Below, piece after piece: positions 55,663-63,860 of a DNA stretch of 64,000 nucleotides. The translations under genes were made by a program, and so were the position numbers. Positions within the stretch are counted from its first letter, which is position 1, and each line of letters starts with the position of its first letter. Origin of the DNA: CAXSBA01 sp965277105 (GTDB lineage: Bacteria; Spirochaetota; UBA12135; COTS27; CAXSBA01); the NCBI GenBank assembly GCA_965277105.1, contig OZ255710.1, positions 372,001 through 436,000 on the forward strand, written 5' to 3'. Below the pieces are notes generated by a model. That model searched no databases. It saw only the letters and a list, made by a program, of their open reading frames with translations, and was not told the DNA's origin.

Positions 55663-56783
55663 CACTTTCTAAAAAACTATTTTTTTCTCTTATTTTCTCT
55701 GGGGGAATTATTCTTGCTCAAACTGCTAATCAGAATGATAATGATTTTGCGGAGTTTACCCCAGACCTTTTAGAAAAAAAGTATTTCACGCGTTTTGAAG
55801 TTGTCGGTGATTTTGCTGATGTTAATAATGACAATAGTGCTTTTGCAACGGGACTTTTTTTAAAATATTTTACTCCTTCCTTGGTTTTATCTCCTTTTGT
55901 TAATGTAGGGGTAGATCTTTTTCCTTTGAGTTTTACTTATGGGGCTGGGGTGAAGTTACAGGTAATTGATTTTTTTGTTACGATTGGTTATTTAGGAAAG
56001 TTGATTCTTGATCTTGAAATTGATGATAATCAGTTCCTCCTTGAAAATGAAGAAAATAATAATACCCATCTAGGGTATCTCTATCTTGGCTATAGTTTTC
56101 TTTTTGTCAAGTTTCGTAATTATTCAGCCTATGGGTTAGGTTTAGTCATCGATATTTTAAATGAAACTAATGGCAAATATGAAAATATTATAGACGAGCA
56201 GTTTGTCAATAACACTAGTTTAGATTTTCTGATTTTTTCTGATTTTTACACTTCAGTTAATCTGAAGAACTCTTTAAATTATAAATATTTTACTAAAGAG
56301 AAGATTTATACTTTAGACTATACTTTTGCTATAGAAAATATTTTTAGTTTCGAGAATTTTATGGAAATAGGCATAGTCCCTAAGTTTATTGTTTCTCGCT
56401 CCAGTGATTCTGAAAAAATTAAAAATAAAAGTAGTTTTTTCAAAGTAAGCCCTGCTCCCTATAGATTCCTACAAGGAGTTTCTTTTTATAATACTGCGTT
56501 AAATGGAGAATTTGTTGTTGCTTTGGACTTTGGGTACCGGATTTTCCCTTTTACTTACATCTCAGGGGCTAGTTTTTTAAAAGCATTTTATTTCCAGCCT
56601 TCAATTTACTCGGGTTGGGTTATTAAAGAAGGTGAAGATATCGGTAAAAGTCAAATAGGGTATAGCCCTGTCTTAAACATAGGTTACCGTTTCCCTTATA
56701 ATAGCGGAAAACTAGCATTTGGAGTGGGGTGGAATAACTATGAGAATCTGCTTTTAAGTTTTAGTACTAGCATTTATTATTAG
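55659..56783 (+). CDS. Outer-membrane beta-barrel protein, unknown function
   Basis: A 374-residue protein with a signal peptide (MTLSKKLFFSLIFSGGIILAQ, cleavage near residue 20). The rest has alternating strands with aromatic girdles, for example FATGLFLKYFTPSLVLSPFVNVG (split, about 60-82), YGAGVKLQVIDFFVTIGYLG, YLGYSFLFVKFRNY and VLNIGYRFPYNSGKLAFGVGW, and ends FSTSIYY with a C-terminal aromatic residue. This suggests a 12- to 16-strand barrel; no known porin family is recognised. ATGA overlap with the upstream exported protein. Confidence 0.6.
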   Translation: MTLSKKLFFSLIFSGGIILAQTANQNDNDFAEFTPDLLEKKYFTRFEVVGDFADVNNDNSAFATGLFLKYFTPSLVLSPFVNVGVDLFPLSFTYGAGVKLQVIDFFVTIGYLGKLILDLEIDDNQFLLENEENNNTHLGYLYLGYSFLFVKFRNYSAYGLGLVIDILNETNGKYENIIDEQFVNNTSLDFLIFSDFYTSVNLKNSLNYKYFTKEKIYTLDYTFAIENIFSFENFMEIGIVPKFIVSRSSDSEKIKNKSSFFKVSPAPYRFLQGVSFYNTALNGEFVVALDFGYRIFPFTYISGASFLKAFYFQPSIYSGWVIKEGEDIGKSQIGYSPVLNIGYRFPYNSGKLAFGVGWNNYENLLLSFSTSIYY

Positions 56784-56817
56784 TAAAAAAATAATAAAGT
56801 TTATTTTTTATATTTTC

Positions 56818-58911
56818 TTATAGGTTTGAATTAGAGCTTAAATAAATATCTTTTAGTAACTTCATAGCATAATTGACTTGAATGTCTTTACTAAGAGATT
56901 CGTACCATTCTTCCCCATAAATCTCTTTTTTATTTTGGTCTACTTTAACCACAAAATCACTAAACGGCTGGGTGATTTCCTCATTGAGATTTTCTAATTT
57001 TTTATTAAATTCTTCCCTCTCCGCTAACCTTTTTTCTAAATTCAAAGTTAATTTAGTTTTTTCTTTATTGTTATTAATCAAATCTACTTTCTCTTTGATT
57101 TTTTCAAAGTGAGTATCTTGGTTAATTGCAGTTTTTACTTTATCCATAGCTAATTGGTAATTTTTTTTATGAGAATTATCCCACTTTTTGAAAGGAATTG
57201 GCTCCAAGCTATCGTATTGGAAGCCTTGATTTATTGGAGTGATGGTTTCGGCTAAACTTGGAAAAATAACATCTGGTACCACCCCAATATTTTGCGTGCT
57301 CTTCCCAGTAACCCGGTAAAATTTCTGAATGGTCAGCTTAATCCCACCAAAGTTACGATCAAATTGTTTTAAAATATTGATTTGATTCAAATCAAAAGTA
57401 GTTTGAACAGTGCCTTTACCAAAACTTTTTTCAGTACCTAGAATGATAGCTCGTTCGTAATCTTGCAGAGCAGCTGCTACAATTTCTGAAGCAGAAGCAG
57501 AATTTTCATTAATCAAAAAAACTAAAGTTTGATTGTAAAGGATATTATTATCTCGGTCATAAAGTGGGGCGTGTTCTTCTTGGTTGCTTTTAACCCTTAC
57601 AATTGGCCCGCTTTCTATAAATAAGCCAGCAATTTTCACAGCATCCTGCAGGGATCCTCCTCCATCATTCCTTAAATCAAAAACTAATCCTTTAATATTA
57701 TCTTTCATTAATTTTTCAATTTCGTCTTTAACGTCATCAGAAGAATTTCTAGAAATTCCATCGTTAAAATCACGATAAAAACCTGGTAGGTATAAATACC
57801 CATAATTTTCTCCTTCATTTTCAAATATAGCCGAGCGGGCGTAAGTAGTTTGAATGATAATTACATCACGAGTAATAATGATTTCTTCCTCTTTTTTTTC
57901 TTTGATTTTTTTAACGTAGAGTCTAACTTTAGTTCCTTTTTTCCCTCTTAAAAGGCTTAATCCTTCGTTGATGGTTAAACTAGTAACATCAACTAATTCG
58001 CCATCTTCTCCTTGCCCTACTTTTAATATCCGATCACCAGGGGCTAATTTTTTTTGTTTAAAAGAAGGTCCTCCTGGAATAATGCTAACTATTTCAATAG
58101 AACCATCTTCTGCTTTATTGATCTGAGCTCCGATGCCTTCCAGTTTTCCACTTAAATCTAAATTAAAAGTTTCTTGAGCTACTGGAGGAAAATAGTTACT
58201 ATAACGATCATAGCTTTGGGTTAGGGCATTGACATAAATATTAAAATAGTCTCGAGGTTTTCGGTTGATGAGTTCGTTAAAGATTTTTTTCACCGATTTT
58301 ACTGCATCTTCTCGAGCTTTTTTTTCTATTTCTCGAAATTCTTCACTACCAATTACGATTTTTTCTTCTGCTTTTTTCTCTTGATTTTTTTCTTCTAGGT
58401 TAAAAATTAAATCAGTAATAATGTTATTTTTCAATCGTAATTTCCAACGTTGGATTAATTCTGCTTCACTATTAGCAAAAACTTTTTTTTCAGAATCAGT
58501 TTCGTAAAATTCATCTTGGTTGTAATCAATAGGGTTTTCTAAATAATCAATCAAAGTTTTTCTTAATTTCTTTCCGCGAAGGTTAAATATCTCTTCGACT
58601 ATAATAGGAATTTCTCTAATGTCAGTAAAGGAGCCTTCTTCGTCAAGTGCATTTAACTGTTTAATGTTTTGGTATTCTTCTTCTAAAAAAAAGTTTTTTT
58701 CTAAATCAATAGCGTTAAAATAACTTTCTAATACCTCATCAAAATAAGCGTCATTAATGTTTTTACGAAAAAAATGGAACTGATTTAAGATGCTAGAAAC
58801 AGAAGAGATCAAAAGCTCATCTTCATTATAGTTTTTATTTTTACTATTGCAACTAATGAAAAGGTAAGCAACTAAAGAAAAAGCTAAGAAAGTTTTTTTA
58901 ATTATTTTCAT
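56818..58911 (-). CDS. prc: Carboxy-terminal processing protease (Prc/CtpA, tail-specific), lipoprotein form
   Basis: Periplasmic serine protease of family S41 that degrades proteins from their C-termini. Signal sequence with lipobox LFISC (Cys21) suggests lipid anchoring. The PDZ domain spans about 255-345 (GIGAQINKAEDGSIEIVSIIPGGPS, split). The protease core has LRNDGGGSLQDAVKIAGLF (about 415-433), the catalytic Ser in INENSASASEIVAAALQDY (about 470) and the Lys in GTEKSFGKGTVQT (about 495). N-terminal helices and a C-terminal DUF3340-like domain match Prc. 697 residues. AAAGG precedes the ATG by 6 bases. The gene stands alone, convergent with the barrel gene. Confidence 0.92.
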   Translation of the reverse strand: MKIIKKTFLAFSLVAYLFISCNSKNKNYNEDELLISSVSSILNQFHFFRKNINDAYFDEVLESYFNAIDLEKNFFLEEEYQNIKQLNALDEEGSFTDIREIPIIVEEIFNLRGKKLRKTLIDYLENPIDYNQDEFYETDSEKKVFANSEAELIQRWKLRLKNNIITDLIFNLEEKNQEKKAEEKIVIGSEEFREIEKKAREDAVKSVKKIFNELINRKPRDYFNIYVNALTQSYDRYSNYFPPVAQETFNLDLSGKLEGIGAQINKAEDGSIEIVSIIPGGPSFKQKKLAPGDRILKVGQGEDGELVDVTSLTINEGLSLLRGKKGTKVRLYVKKIKEKKEEEIIITRDVIIIQTTYARSAIFENEGENYGYLYLPGFYRDFNDGISRNSSDDVKDEIEKLMKDNIKGLVFDLRNDGGGSLQDAVKIAGLFIESGPIVRVKSNQEEHAPLYDRDNNILYNQTLVFLINENSASASEIVAAALQDYERAIILGTEKSFGKGTVQTTFDLNQINILKQFDRNFGGIKLTIQKFYRVTGKSTQNIGVVPDVIFPSLAETITPINQGFQYDSLEPIPFKKWDNSHKKNYQLAMDKVKTAINQDTHFEKIKEKVDLINNNKEKTKLTLNLEKRLAEREEFNKKLENLNEEITQPFSDFVVKVDQNKKEIYGEEWYESLSKDIQVNYAMKLLKDIYLSSNSNL

Positions 58912-58970
58912 AAAAAGCCTTTATAATTTAAAAAAAGAAAATGGATTTTCTTCCGTTATCAAAAATATAA

Positions 58971-58999
58971 TTACCGATATTATAGAATATAAGTATAAT
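58971..58999 (+). promoter_or_regulatory. Promoter of the exported protein-argJ operon
   Basis: TTACCG (58971-58976), 17 bases, TATAAT (58994-58999). The -10 is perfect and the -35 weak. Start of transcription near 59006 would leave a leader of about 10 bases before the ATG at 59017, too short for a Shine-Dalgarno. Confidence 0.45.
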
Positions 59000-59016
59000 A
59001 TAGAAATATTACAAAG

Positions 59017-59628
59017 ATGAATTTAAAAAAAGTAATTTTTATTATTTTAGTTAGTAGGAGTTGTTTTTCATTATTTTTATTTTCTAATAACACCGAGTAT
59101 TTAACTAATACTTTTATAGAAAACAAGACTGCCTTAAAAAATAGCGAGCTCAAAAAAGCTATAGAAGGTTGGGGAGAAATAAAGCTAGGGATGAACAGAG
59201 AAGAAGTAAAAGAAGTTATTAAAAACTCCTACCCTTATTTGTCTTTAAAAGAAGACTTGATTACTGATTTCATCGAAGAGGACAGTAATTTCCTAGAGAC
59301 TTACTCTCAAATTTACATTAATAAAATGCAGTTTCAATTTAACCAAGACGATAAATTATTCCTTCTTCGAGTTCAGCTTTCTCCACTTTTTTATAGTTTT
59401 AGTGGGTTAGTGGATGAGCTAAAAGTTAAGTACGGTGAAAATTTTACTTTAAAATTTGGTAAAGCTATTTGGGAAAATGCTGAGAAAAAAATGGAGCTTT
59501 ATAAAGACAATACGATAGTATACCTGAGCAAAGAAATGATAGAAGAAGCCATCACCACAACTGGCAATACTTCTTTTATTGAAGAAGAGAAAGAAAATCA
59601 GCAAGCAAATATTATTGATAATCTTTAA
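59017..59628 (+). CDS. Exported protein of unknown function
   Basis: A 203-residue protein with a hydrophobic start (MNLKKVIFIILVS...LFLFS), probably a signal peptide or a membrane anchor. The core has WGEIKLGMNREEVKEVIKNS (about 52-71), a phrase that resembles the beta-strand then helix opening of SmpA/OmlA-like or other small exported domains, then beta-strands MQFQFNQDDKLFLLRVQL and a helix VDELKVKYGENF. No clear family. It is 5 bases upstream of argJ on the same strand. Confidence 0.55.
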   Translation: MNLKKVIFIILVSRSCFSLFLFSNNTEYLTNTFIENKTALKNSELKKAIEGWGEIKLGMNREEVKEVIKNSYPYLSLKEDLITDFIEEDSNFLETYSQIYINKMQFQFNQDDKLFLLRVQLSPLFYSFSGLVDELKVKYGENFTLKFGKAIWENAEKKMELYKDNTIVYLSKEMIEEAITTTGNTSFIEEEKENQQANIIDNL

Positions 59629-59633
59629 TTTTC

Positions 59634-60815
59634 ATGATTTCTAAAAAATATTCTCCTCCCCAAGGTTTTTCTTTTTTAGGCTCTAATATTGGCCTGAAAA
59701 AAAAAGACTTGGACTTTGGAGTTATTCACTCTAAAGTAAAGTGTCGTGCGGTTGCCTTATTTACCAAAAATCTAATTTGTGGTGCTCCAATTATTGTTGG
59801 GAAAGATCATCTAAAAAAAGGTTATCTCCAAACCATTGTGGTTAATTCGAAAAATGCTAATGTTCATACTGGAAAAAGGGGCATTCAAGATGCTTTAACA
59901 ACTTGTAAATTAACGGCTAAAGAATTATCTTTAGCTAATCACGAGTTAGTGCTCCCTTCTTCCACTGGAGTAATTGGGAATTATCTTCCATTAGAAAAAA
60001 TAAAAAAAGGAATTAGCGAAATTAATCCTAACTTAGGCTCTAGCAAAAAACAATTTCTCAATTTTTGTCAAGCAATTTTAACAACTGATACTTATATAAA
60101 ATGGGGATTAGTGCAGGTCGGGAAAAGCAAACTATTAGGAATTGCTAAAGGAGCAGGGATGGTCGAGCCAAATTTAGCAACTATGCTAGTGTATTTTATT
60201 ACCGATGCTAAACTCGAAAAGCGTTATTTAAAAAAGACCCTCCAAGAAGCCTGCGCTAGTTCTTTTAATGCTTTAACCATTGATGGGGATACGTCAACTA
60301 GCGATACAGTGGCTTTACTTGCTAATGGTTTAGCGGGAAAAGTTCCTCTAGGTGACTTTAGTCATGCCCTTAATCATTTAAGCCATTATTTAGCTCAAGA
60401 AATTCTTCGCGACGGGGAGGGGATAAGTAAAATAATTGAGCTTACGATTAAGAACGCTGATAATCTAAAAAATGCTAAGACTATTGCTAAAAGTATTTTA
60501 AATTCTTTTTTGGTTAAAACTGCTTTTTATGGCAATGATCCTAATTGGGGGAGAATTATTATGGCTATTGGCAAAACACAGATAAAAAAAATTAAACCTG
60601 AAGCAATAAAAATTTTCATTCAAGATAGTCAAGAAAAAATTCTATTAAGCACGCCTAGCTGGGAGAAAAAAGAGCGTCAAAAAATTATCAAGTTATTTAA
60701 GAAAAAAAAATTAGCCCTTGAAGTTGATTTAGAAATGGGTAATTTTTCAAAAACCTTTTGGGGGACAGATGCGAGTGAAAAATCAGTAGCTTTAAATTCG
60801 CAGTATACTACTTGA
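59634..60815 (+). CDS. argJ: Bifunctional glutamate N-acetyltransferase / amino-acid acetyltransferase ArgJ
   Basis: Transfers acetyl from N-acetylornithine to glutamate in the cyclic arginine pathway. It is made as a precursor that cleaves itself before the threonine in EPNLATMLVYF (about 180-190). The conserved ALTIDGDTSTSDTVALLANG (about 214-233), LILRDGEG-type LAQEILRDGEGISK, and GNDPNWGRIIMAIG (about 302-315) are present. 393 residues is normal. Whether it also uses acetyl-CoA (the bifunctional form) is not visible. It ends 2 bases from the convergent hexokinase. Confidence 0.93.
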   Translation: MISKKYSPPQGFSFLGSNIGLKKKDLDFGVIHSKVKCRAVALFTKNLICGAPIIVGKDHLKKGYLQTIVVNSKNANVHTGKRGIQDALTTCKLTAKELSLANHELVLPSSTGVIGNYLPLEKIKKGISEINPNLGSSKKQFLNFCQAILTTDTYIKWGLVQVGKSKLLGIAKGAGMVEPNLATMLVYFITDAKLEKRYLKKTLQEACASSFNALTIDGDTSTSDTVALLANGLAGKVPLGDFSHALNHLSHYLAQEILRDGEGISKIIELTIKNADNLKNAKTIAKSILNSFLVKTAFYGNDPNWGRIIMAIGKTQIKKIKPEAIKIFIQDSQEKILLSTPSWEKKERQKIIKLFKKKKLALEVDLEMGNFSKTFWGTDASEKSVALNSQYTT

Positions 60816-60817
60816 AT

Positions 60818-62140
60818 TTATTTAGTTTCATTTAAAAATTTTGCTAAGAACGAACCATAAGCAGAAGAGTTGTCCACTAGCGACAAAGTAAAAAGATACC
60901 CCTTTTTTCTACATAGTCTCTGTAAGTTTTTCTGATAATACTCAAAGTAAAAAGGGCATCTTTCTAACATACTACCGGTCCCAGAAATAAGGATTCTTTT
61001 TTTATCAGTTTTTTGACTACGAGGTATAATGGAACAAATTAAGACGAAAGTCAAAAAAGCGGCGTAGAAAGAAGAAGCGTAAACTACAAACTGGAATAAG
61101 TCTTTTAGTTTTTTAATATCTTCGCTAAAAGTGATTTTTTTTTGATTAATTAAAAAATCCTTAGATGAATCTATCGTAGCCATTTGATTATAAATAGAGA
61201 CCATTTTTAACGATTTTATTTTAACAAGGTAGTTGTTGAGTTCCTTAGAAAAAAAATTCTCTCCTGCTAAAAACTTTAAATAGAAAAGAAAAATCCCGTC
61301 AAAGTATTTTCCTGAAATCCTTTTCTCTGCGAGTCCCACTTCTTCTCTAACCGATTGATCGTTAATGAAACGGTCAATTTTGTTTTTCGGCAAGTAAGCA
61401 TATGTGCCTATTTCACTATTGTAGATTTGATTTTTTTTTTCTAAAGCAATGTTAAATCCAGTTCCAATGACTAACCCCAAATGGTTTAGATAGCTCTTTG
61501 GGTTAAAAAATTTACCGGCTAATAGAGTAGCCACTGTATCGTTAATTAAAACAAATTCAAGGCTTTTTTTTTTAAGCTGAGGGACTTTTTTAAAGAGAAC
61601 ATTTTTAATACTTTTAATAAGAGGAATTTTAGTTATGCCTTTTATTTTAATTTCTTTTGATAAATAACTGACAAAACCTTCCCCAGTTGAAGATACTTCA
61701 ACTGGATAAGAAAAGCAAAAACCAATCTTCACATTATCTTCTCCTTTCATTTCTTTTAAGAAGGGAAGGATGTAGTCGGCAATTTTTTCAAAAAAGGCTT
61801 TTTTAGTTATCTCTTTTTTGCTTCCCGGCATAGGGTATTTTTTAAATTTTTCAATTACTAACTTTTTTTCTTTTTGGGTAATAAACATTATCCTAAAATT
61901 AGTTCCCCCAGCGTCAATTACAATTTTTTTTTCTACCGATGGGTTAAGGGTAGTGGCAATTCTACTTTCCAGCATAGGAAGGGGTCTTGCTTGATCTTCT
62001 AGGAGAAAACTTTTTTGGCAGTCTTTTATTATTTGGGGTAACTTATCAATAAGTTCTTTTTCATCTAAAAAAAGATTATTTTCCAATAATTTTTTTTTTA
62101 GGAGATTGTTTGCTTTGTACATTTCGAATAATTTTACCAT
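60818..62140 (-). CDS. Hexokinase
   Basis: ATP-dependent glucose kinase of the eukaryote-like hexokinase family, known in spirochaetes. KIVIDAGGTNFRIMFI (about 71-86) is the phosphate-1 loop, SYPVEVSSTGEGFVSYLSKEIKI (split, about 132-155) the sugar-binding region, FVLINDTVATLLAG (about 194-207) holds the catalytic Asp, and VIGTGFNIALE (about 224-234) with the C-terminal ISGTGSMLERCPF complete the set. 440 residues matches the single-unit enzyme. Two ATGs (62140, 62122) are possible; neither has a strong Shine-Dalgarno, and TATAAA lies 17 bases upstream. With pgi near 28 kb it starts glycolysis. Confidence 0.9.
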   Translation of the reverse strand: MVKLFEMYKANNLLKKKLLENNLFLDEKELIDKLPQIIKDCQKSFLLEDQARPLPMLESRIATTLNPSVEKKIVIDAGGTNFRIMFITQKEKKLVIEKFKKYPMPGSKKEITKKAFFEKIADYILPFLKEMKGEDNVKIGFCFSYPVEVSSTGEGFVSYLSKEIKIKGITKIPLIKSIKNVLFKKVPQLKKKSLEFVLINDTVATLLAGKFFNPKSYLNHLGLVIGTGFNIALEKKNQIYNSEIGTYAYLPKNKIDRFINDQSVREEVGLAEKRISGKYFDGIFLFYLKFLAGENFFSKELNNYLVKIKSLKMVSIYNQMATIDSSKDFLINQKKITFSEDIKKLKDLFQFVVYASSFYAAFLTFVLICSIIPRSQKTDKKRILISGTGSMLERCPFYFEYYQKNLQRLCRKKGYLFTLSLVDNSSAYGSFLAKFLNETK

Positions 62141-62200
62141 GAGTAATTTAGAGGAATTTTATAAAAGTGAAATATAAAAATAAAAAATTTTTTTAGAAAA

Positions 62201-63499
62201 TTAATATTTTAAAAACCTTTTAGGGTTAATAAATTTGCCATTGTGCTTAATTTCTAAATGAAGATGTGGGCCAGTGGATAATCCAGTATTGCCTACTTCG
62301 CCAATAGTCGTTTTAGGGGTAACTCGTTGACCTTTTTTTACGGAAATTTTATTTAAGTGGCCATAAGCCGACTCATAGCCATTAGCATGTTTTATTTTAA
62401 CCAATTTACCATAATTTCCCCTGACCCCAACAAAAGTAACAATGCCATTAGCAATAGCCGTAATTTTTTCTAAATTATTGTCCCCAATATCAATGCCAGT
62501 GTGAAATAACCATCTTTTCTTTATTGGGTGAAAACGCATGCCATATTTCGACGTCAGTTTCCCGCTAACTGGTTTATTAAATAATTTTCCAAAAATTAAA
62601 TTGCGTTCAAAAGTAGTTAGTTTGGCTTGAGGAAGTAAAAGCTCTTCCCCAACATTTAAAAAAGATCCTAGGGCATTATATTTTTTAATTTCTTCATAAG
62701 TAACATTATATTTTTTGCTAAGCCTAGATAAACTATCCCCTTTTTTAACCTCGTAATAGACTCCCGAAATATTAGGAATATTGATGATATTCCCTGGCTG
62801 CAACTGATGAGGAGTTTTGATTTTATTTAAAGAAATAATCGCATCTAAAGAAACGTTATATTTTTTAGCAATAGTCCAGAGATTGTCGCCATTTTTAATT
62901 TTGTAAGGGGTTCTTTTTTTTGCTTCTTGAATAAAGTCTTTTATTTCTTGGTTAGGTACTAAAGGATTTATTGCTACTGTTTTTTGCTGAGAATCTTCAT
63001 CGAGAAAATCACCAATCTTATCTTCCGAAATAAAGGTGTTGGGGGATTCACTATTTTCAAATTCATTTTTTTTAAAAATTTTATCCGTAAAAGGACTGTT
63101 ATTTGTTTGCTGAGTAATTACTATTTGTTTATCTTTCTCAGCATCAATCACCACGATTTCTGGTAAATTTTCTTGGTTGGTATTAATGGTTTTATGGTTT
63201 TGGATAATCGTATTATTGATTTGGTTGAAGCCATTACTCAAAAGGGAAAACAAAGGGAAGAAAAATAAAAAACAAAAAAAATAAACTAAACCTAAACGAA
63301 AATATTTATGGTTTTTGATTTTTCTCTGAGGTTTTTTAAATTGAATTTTCCGGTAAAGTGTTTTTTTTATTTTTTTGTTTCGGATTTTTTTTTTAGGGAA
63401 CAACTCCAAAAAAAAAGACAAAAAAGATTTTTTCCCTTTCTTTCTTTCTATTATTTTCTTTTTATTATAAAGGAAGTAAAAATTTTTAAAATTTTGCAT
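62201..63499 (-). CDS. LysM-domain M23 peptidase (cell-wall endopeptidase)
   Basis: A 432-residue envelope protein. An unusual very basic cytoplasmic head (about 1-65), one transmembrane helix at about 70-88, a linker, two LysM peptidoglycan-binding domains (about 195-240: YKIKNGDNLWTIAKKYNV; 247-290: YEVKKGDSLSRLSKKYNV), and a C-terminal M23 domain with RFHPIKKRWLFHTGIDIG (about 320-337) and LHLEIKHNGKFINPKRF. The zinc ligands HxxxD and HxH are intact, so it should be an active endopeptidase rather than an EnvC-like activator. TATAAG lies 11 bases before the ATG, giving a very short leader. Confidence 0.9.
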   Translation of the reverse strand: MQNFKNFYFLYNKKKIIERKKGKKSFLSFFLELFPKKKIRNKKIKKTLYRKIQFKKPQRKIKNHKYFRLGLVYFFCFLFFFPLFSLLSNGFNQINNTIIQNHKTINTNQENLPEIVVIDAEKDKQIVITQQTNNSPFTDKIFKKNEFENSESPNTFISEDKIGDFLDEDSQQKTVAINPLVPNQEIKDFIQEAKKRTPYKIKNGDNLWTIAKKYNVSLDAIISLNKIKTPHQLQPGNIINIPNISGVYYEVKKGDSLSRLSKKYNVTYEEIKKYNALGSFLNVGEELLLPQAKLTTFERNLIFGKLFNKPVSGKLTSKYGMRFHPIKKRWLFHTGIDIGDNNLEKITAIANGIVTFVGVRGNYGKLVKIKHANGYESAYGHLNKISVKKGQRVTPKTTIGEVGNTGLSTGPHLHLEIKHNGKFINPKRFLKY

Positions 63500-63860
63500 G
63501 CCAAGAATTACTTATATAATATTCGGAAATAAAGAGAAACATTTTCATTTTTTTTTACTTTAAATGCTTTGGCTATAAAAAAAGTGTTATAAATAAATTA
63601 AATTTCACCAATGGGAAAAATCATATTTTTTGTCTCTTCTTTACTCACTTTTTTTTTATTGATTTAAAAAACTGTTGCTTTTGTATTTTTAAAGATGATT
63701 TTTACTTGTTTTTTTGTATCTTTTTTGCTCTGTTAATTTTTTCAAAACTCTGAAAAACCTTAGAATAAACAGCTTTTTTGTTAAAAAATTAGCTAAATTT
63801 TGGCACGGTATTTGATTTATTATAGGTATAAGAAAAACAAAAATTACGGAGGATATTATT
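63500..63860. other. 361-bp intergenic region upstream of hsp20
   Basis: Divergent spacer. On the minus strand TATAAG boxes next to 63499 serve the M23 gene. On the plus strand TGGCAC-N5-TTGAT (63801-63816) resembles a sigma-54 promoter and GGAGG (63849-63853) is the strong Shine-Dalgarno of hsp20. A hydrophobic 18-residue frame (63611-63667) has no Shine-Dalgarno. T-rich tracts fill the rest; I see no RNA gene. Confidence 0.6.
63801..63816 (+). promoter_or_regulatory. Sigma-54-like promoter element upstream of hsp20
   Basis: TGGCACGGTATTTGAT matches TGGCACnnnnnTTGCW in all but one key position: A instead of C in the -12 GC. The GG and GA are 10 bases apart, the correct -24/-12 geometry. Transcription would start near 63827, about 34 bases before the ATG. 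A sigma-70 reading (TTGGCA with TATAGG) has a poor spacer of 15. Confidence 0.4.

Noticed and set aside
63611..63667. 18-residue hydrophobic peptide gene (MGKIIFFVSS...)
   Set aside because: No Shine-Dalgarno, T-rich DNA gives such frames by chance.
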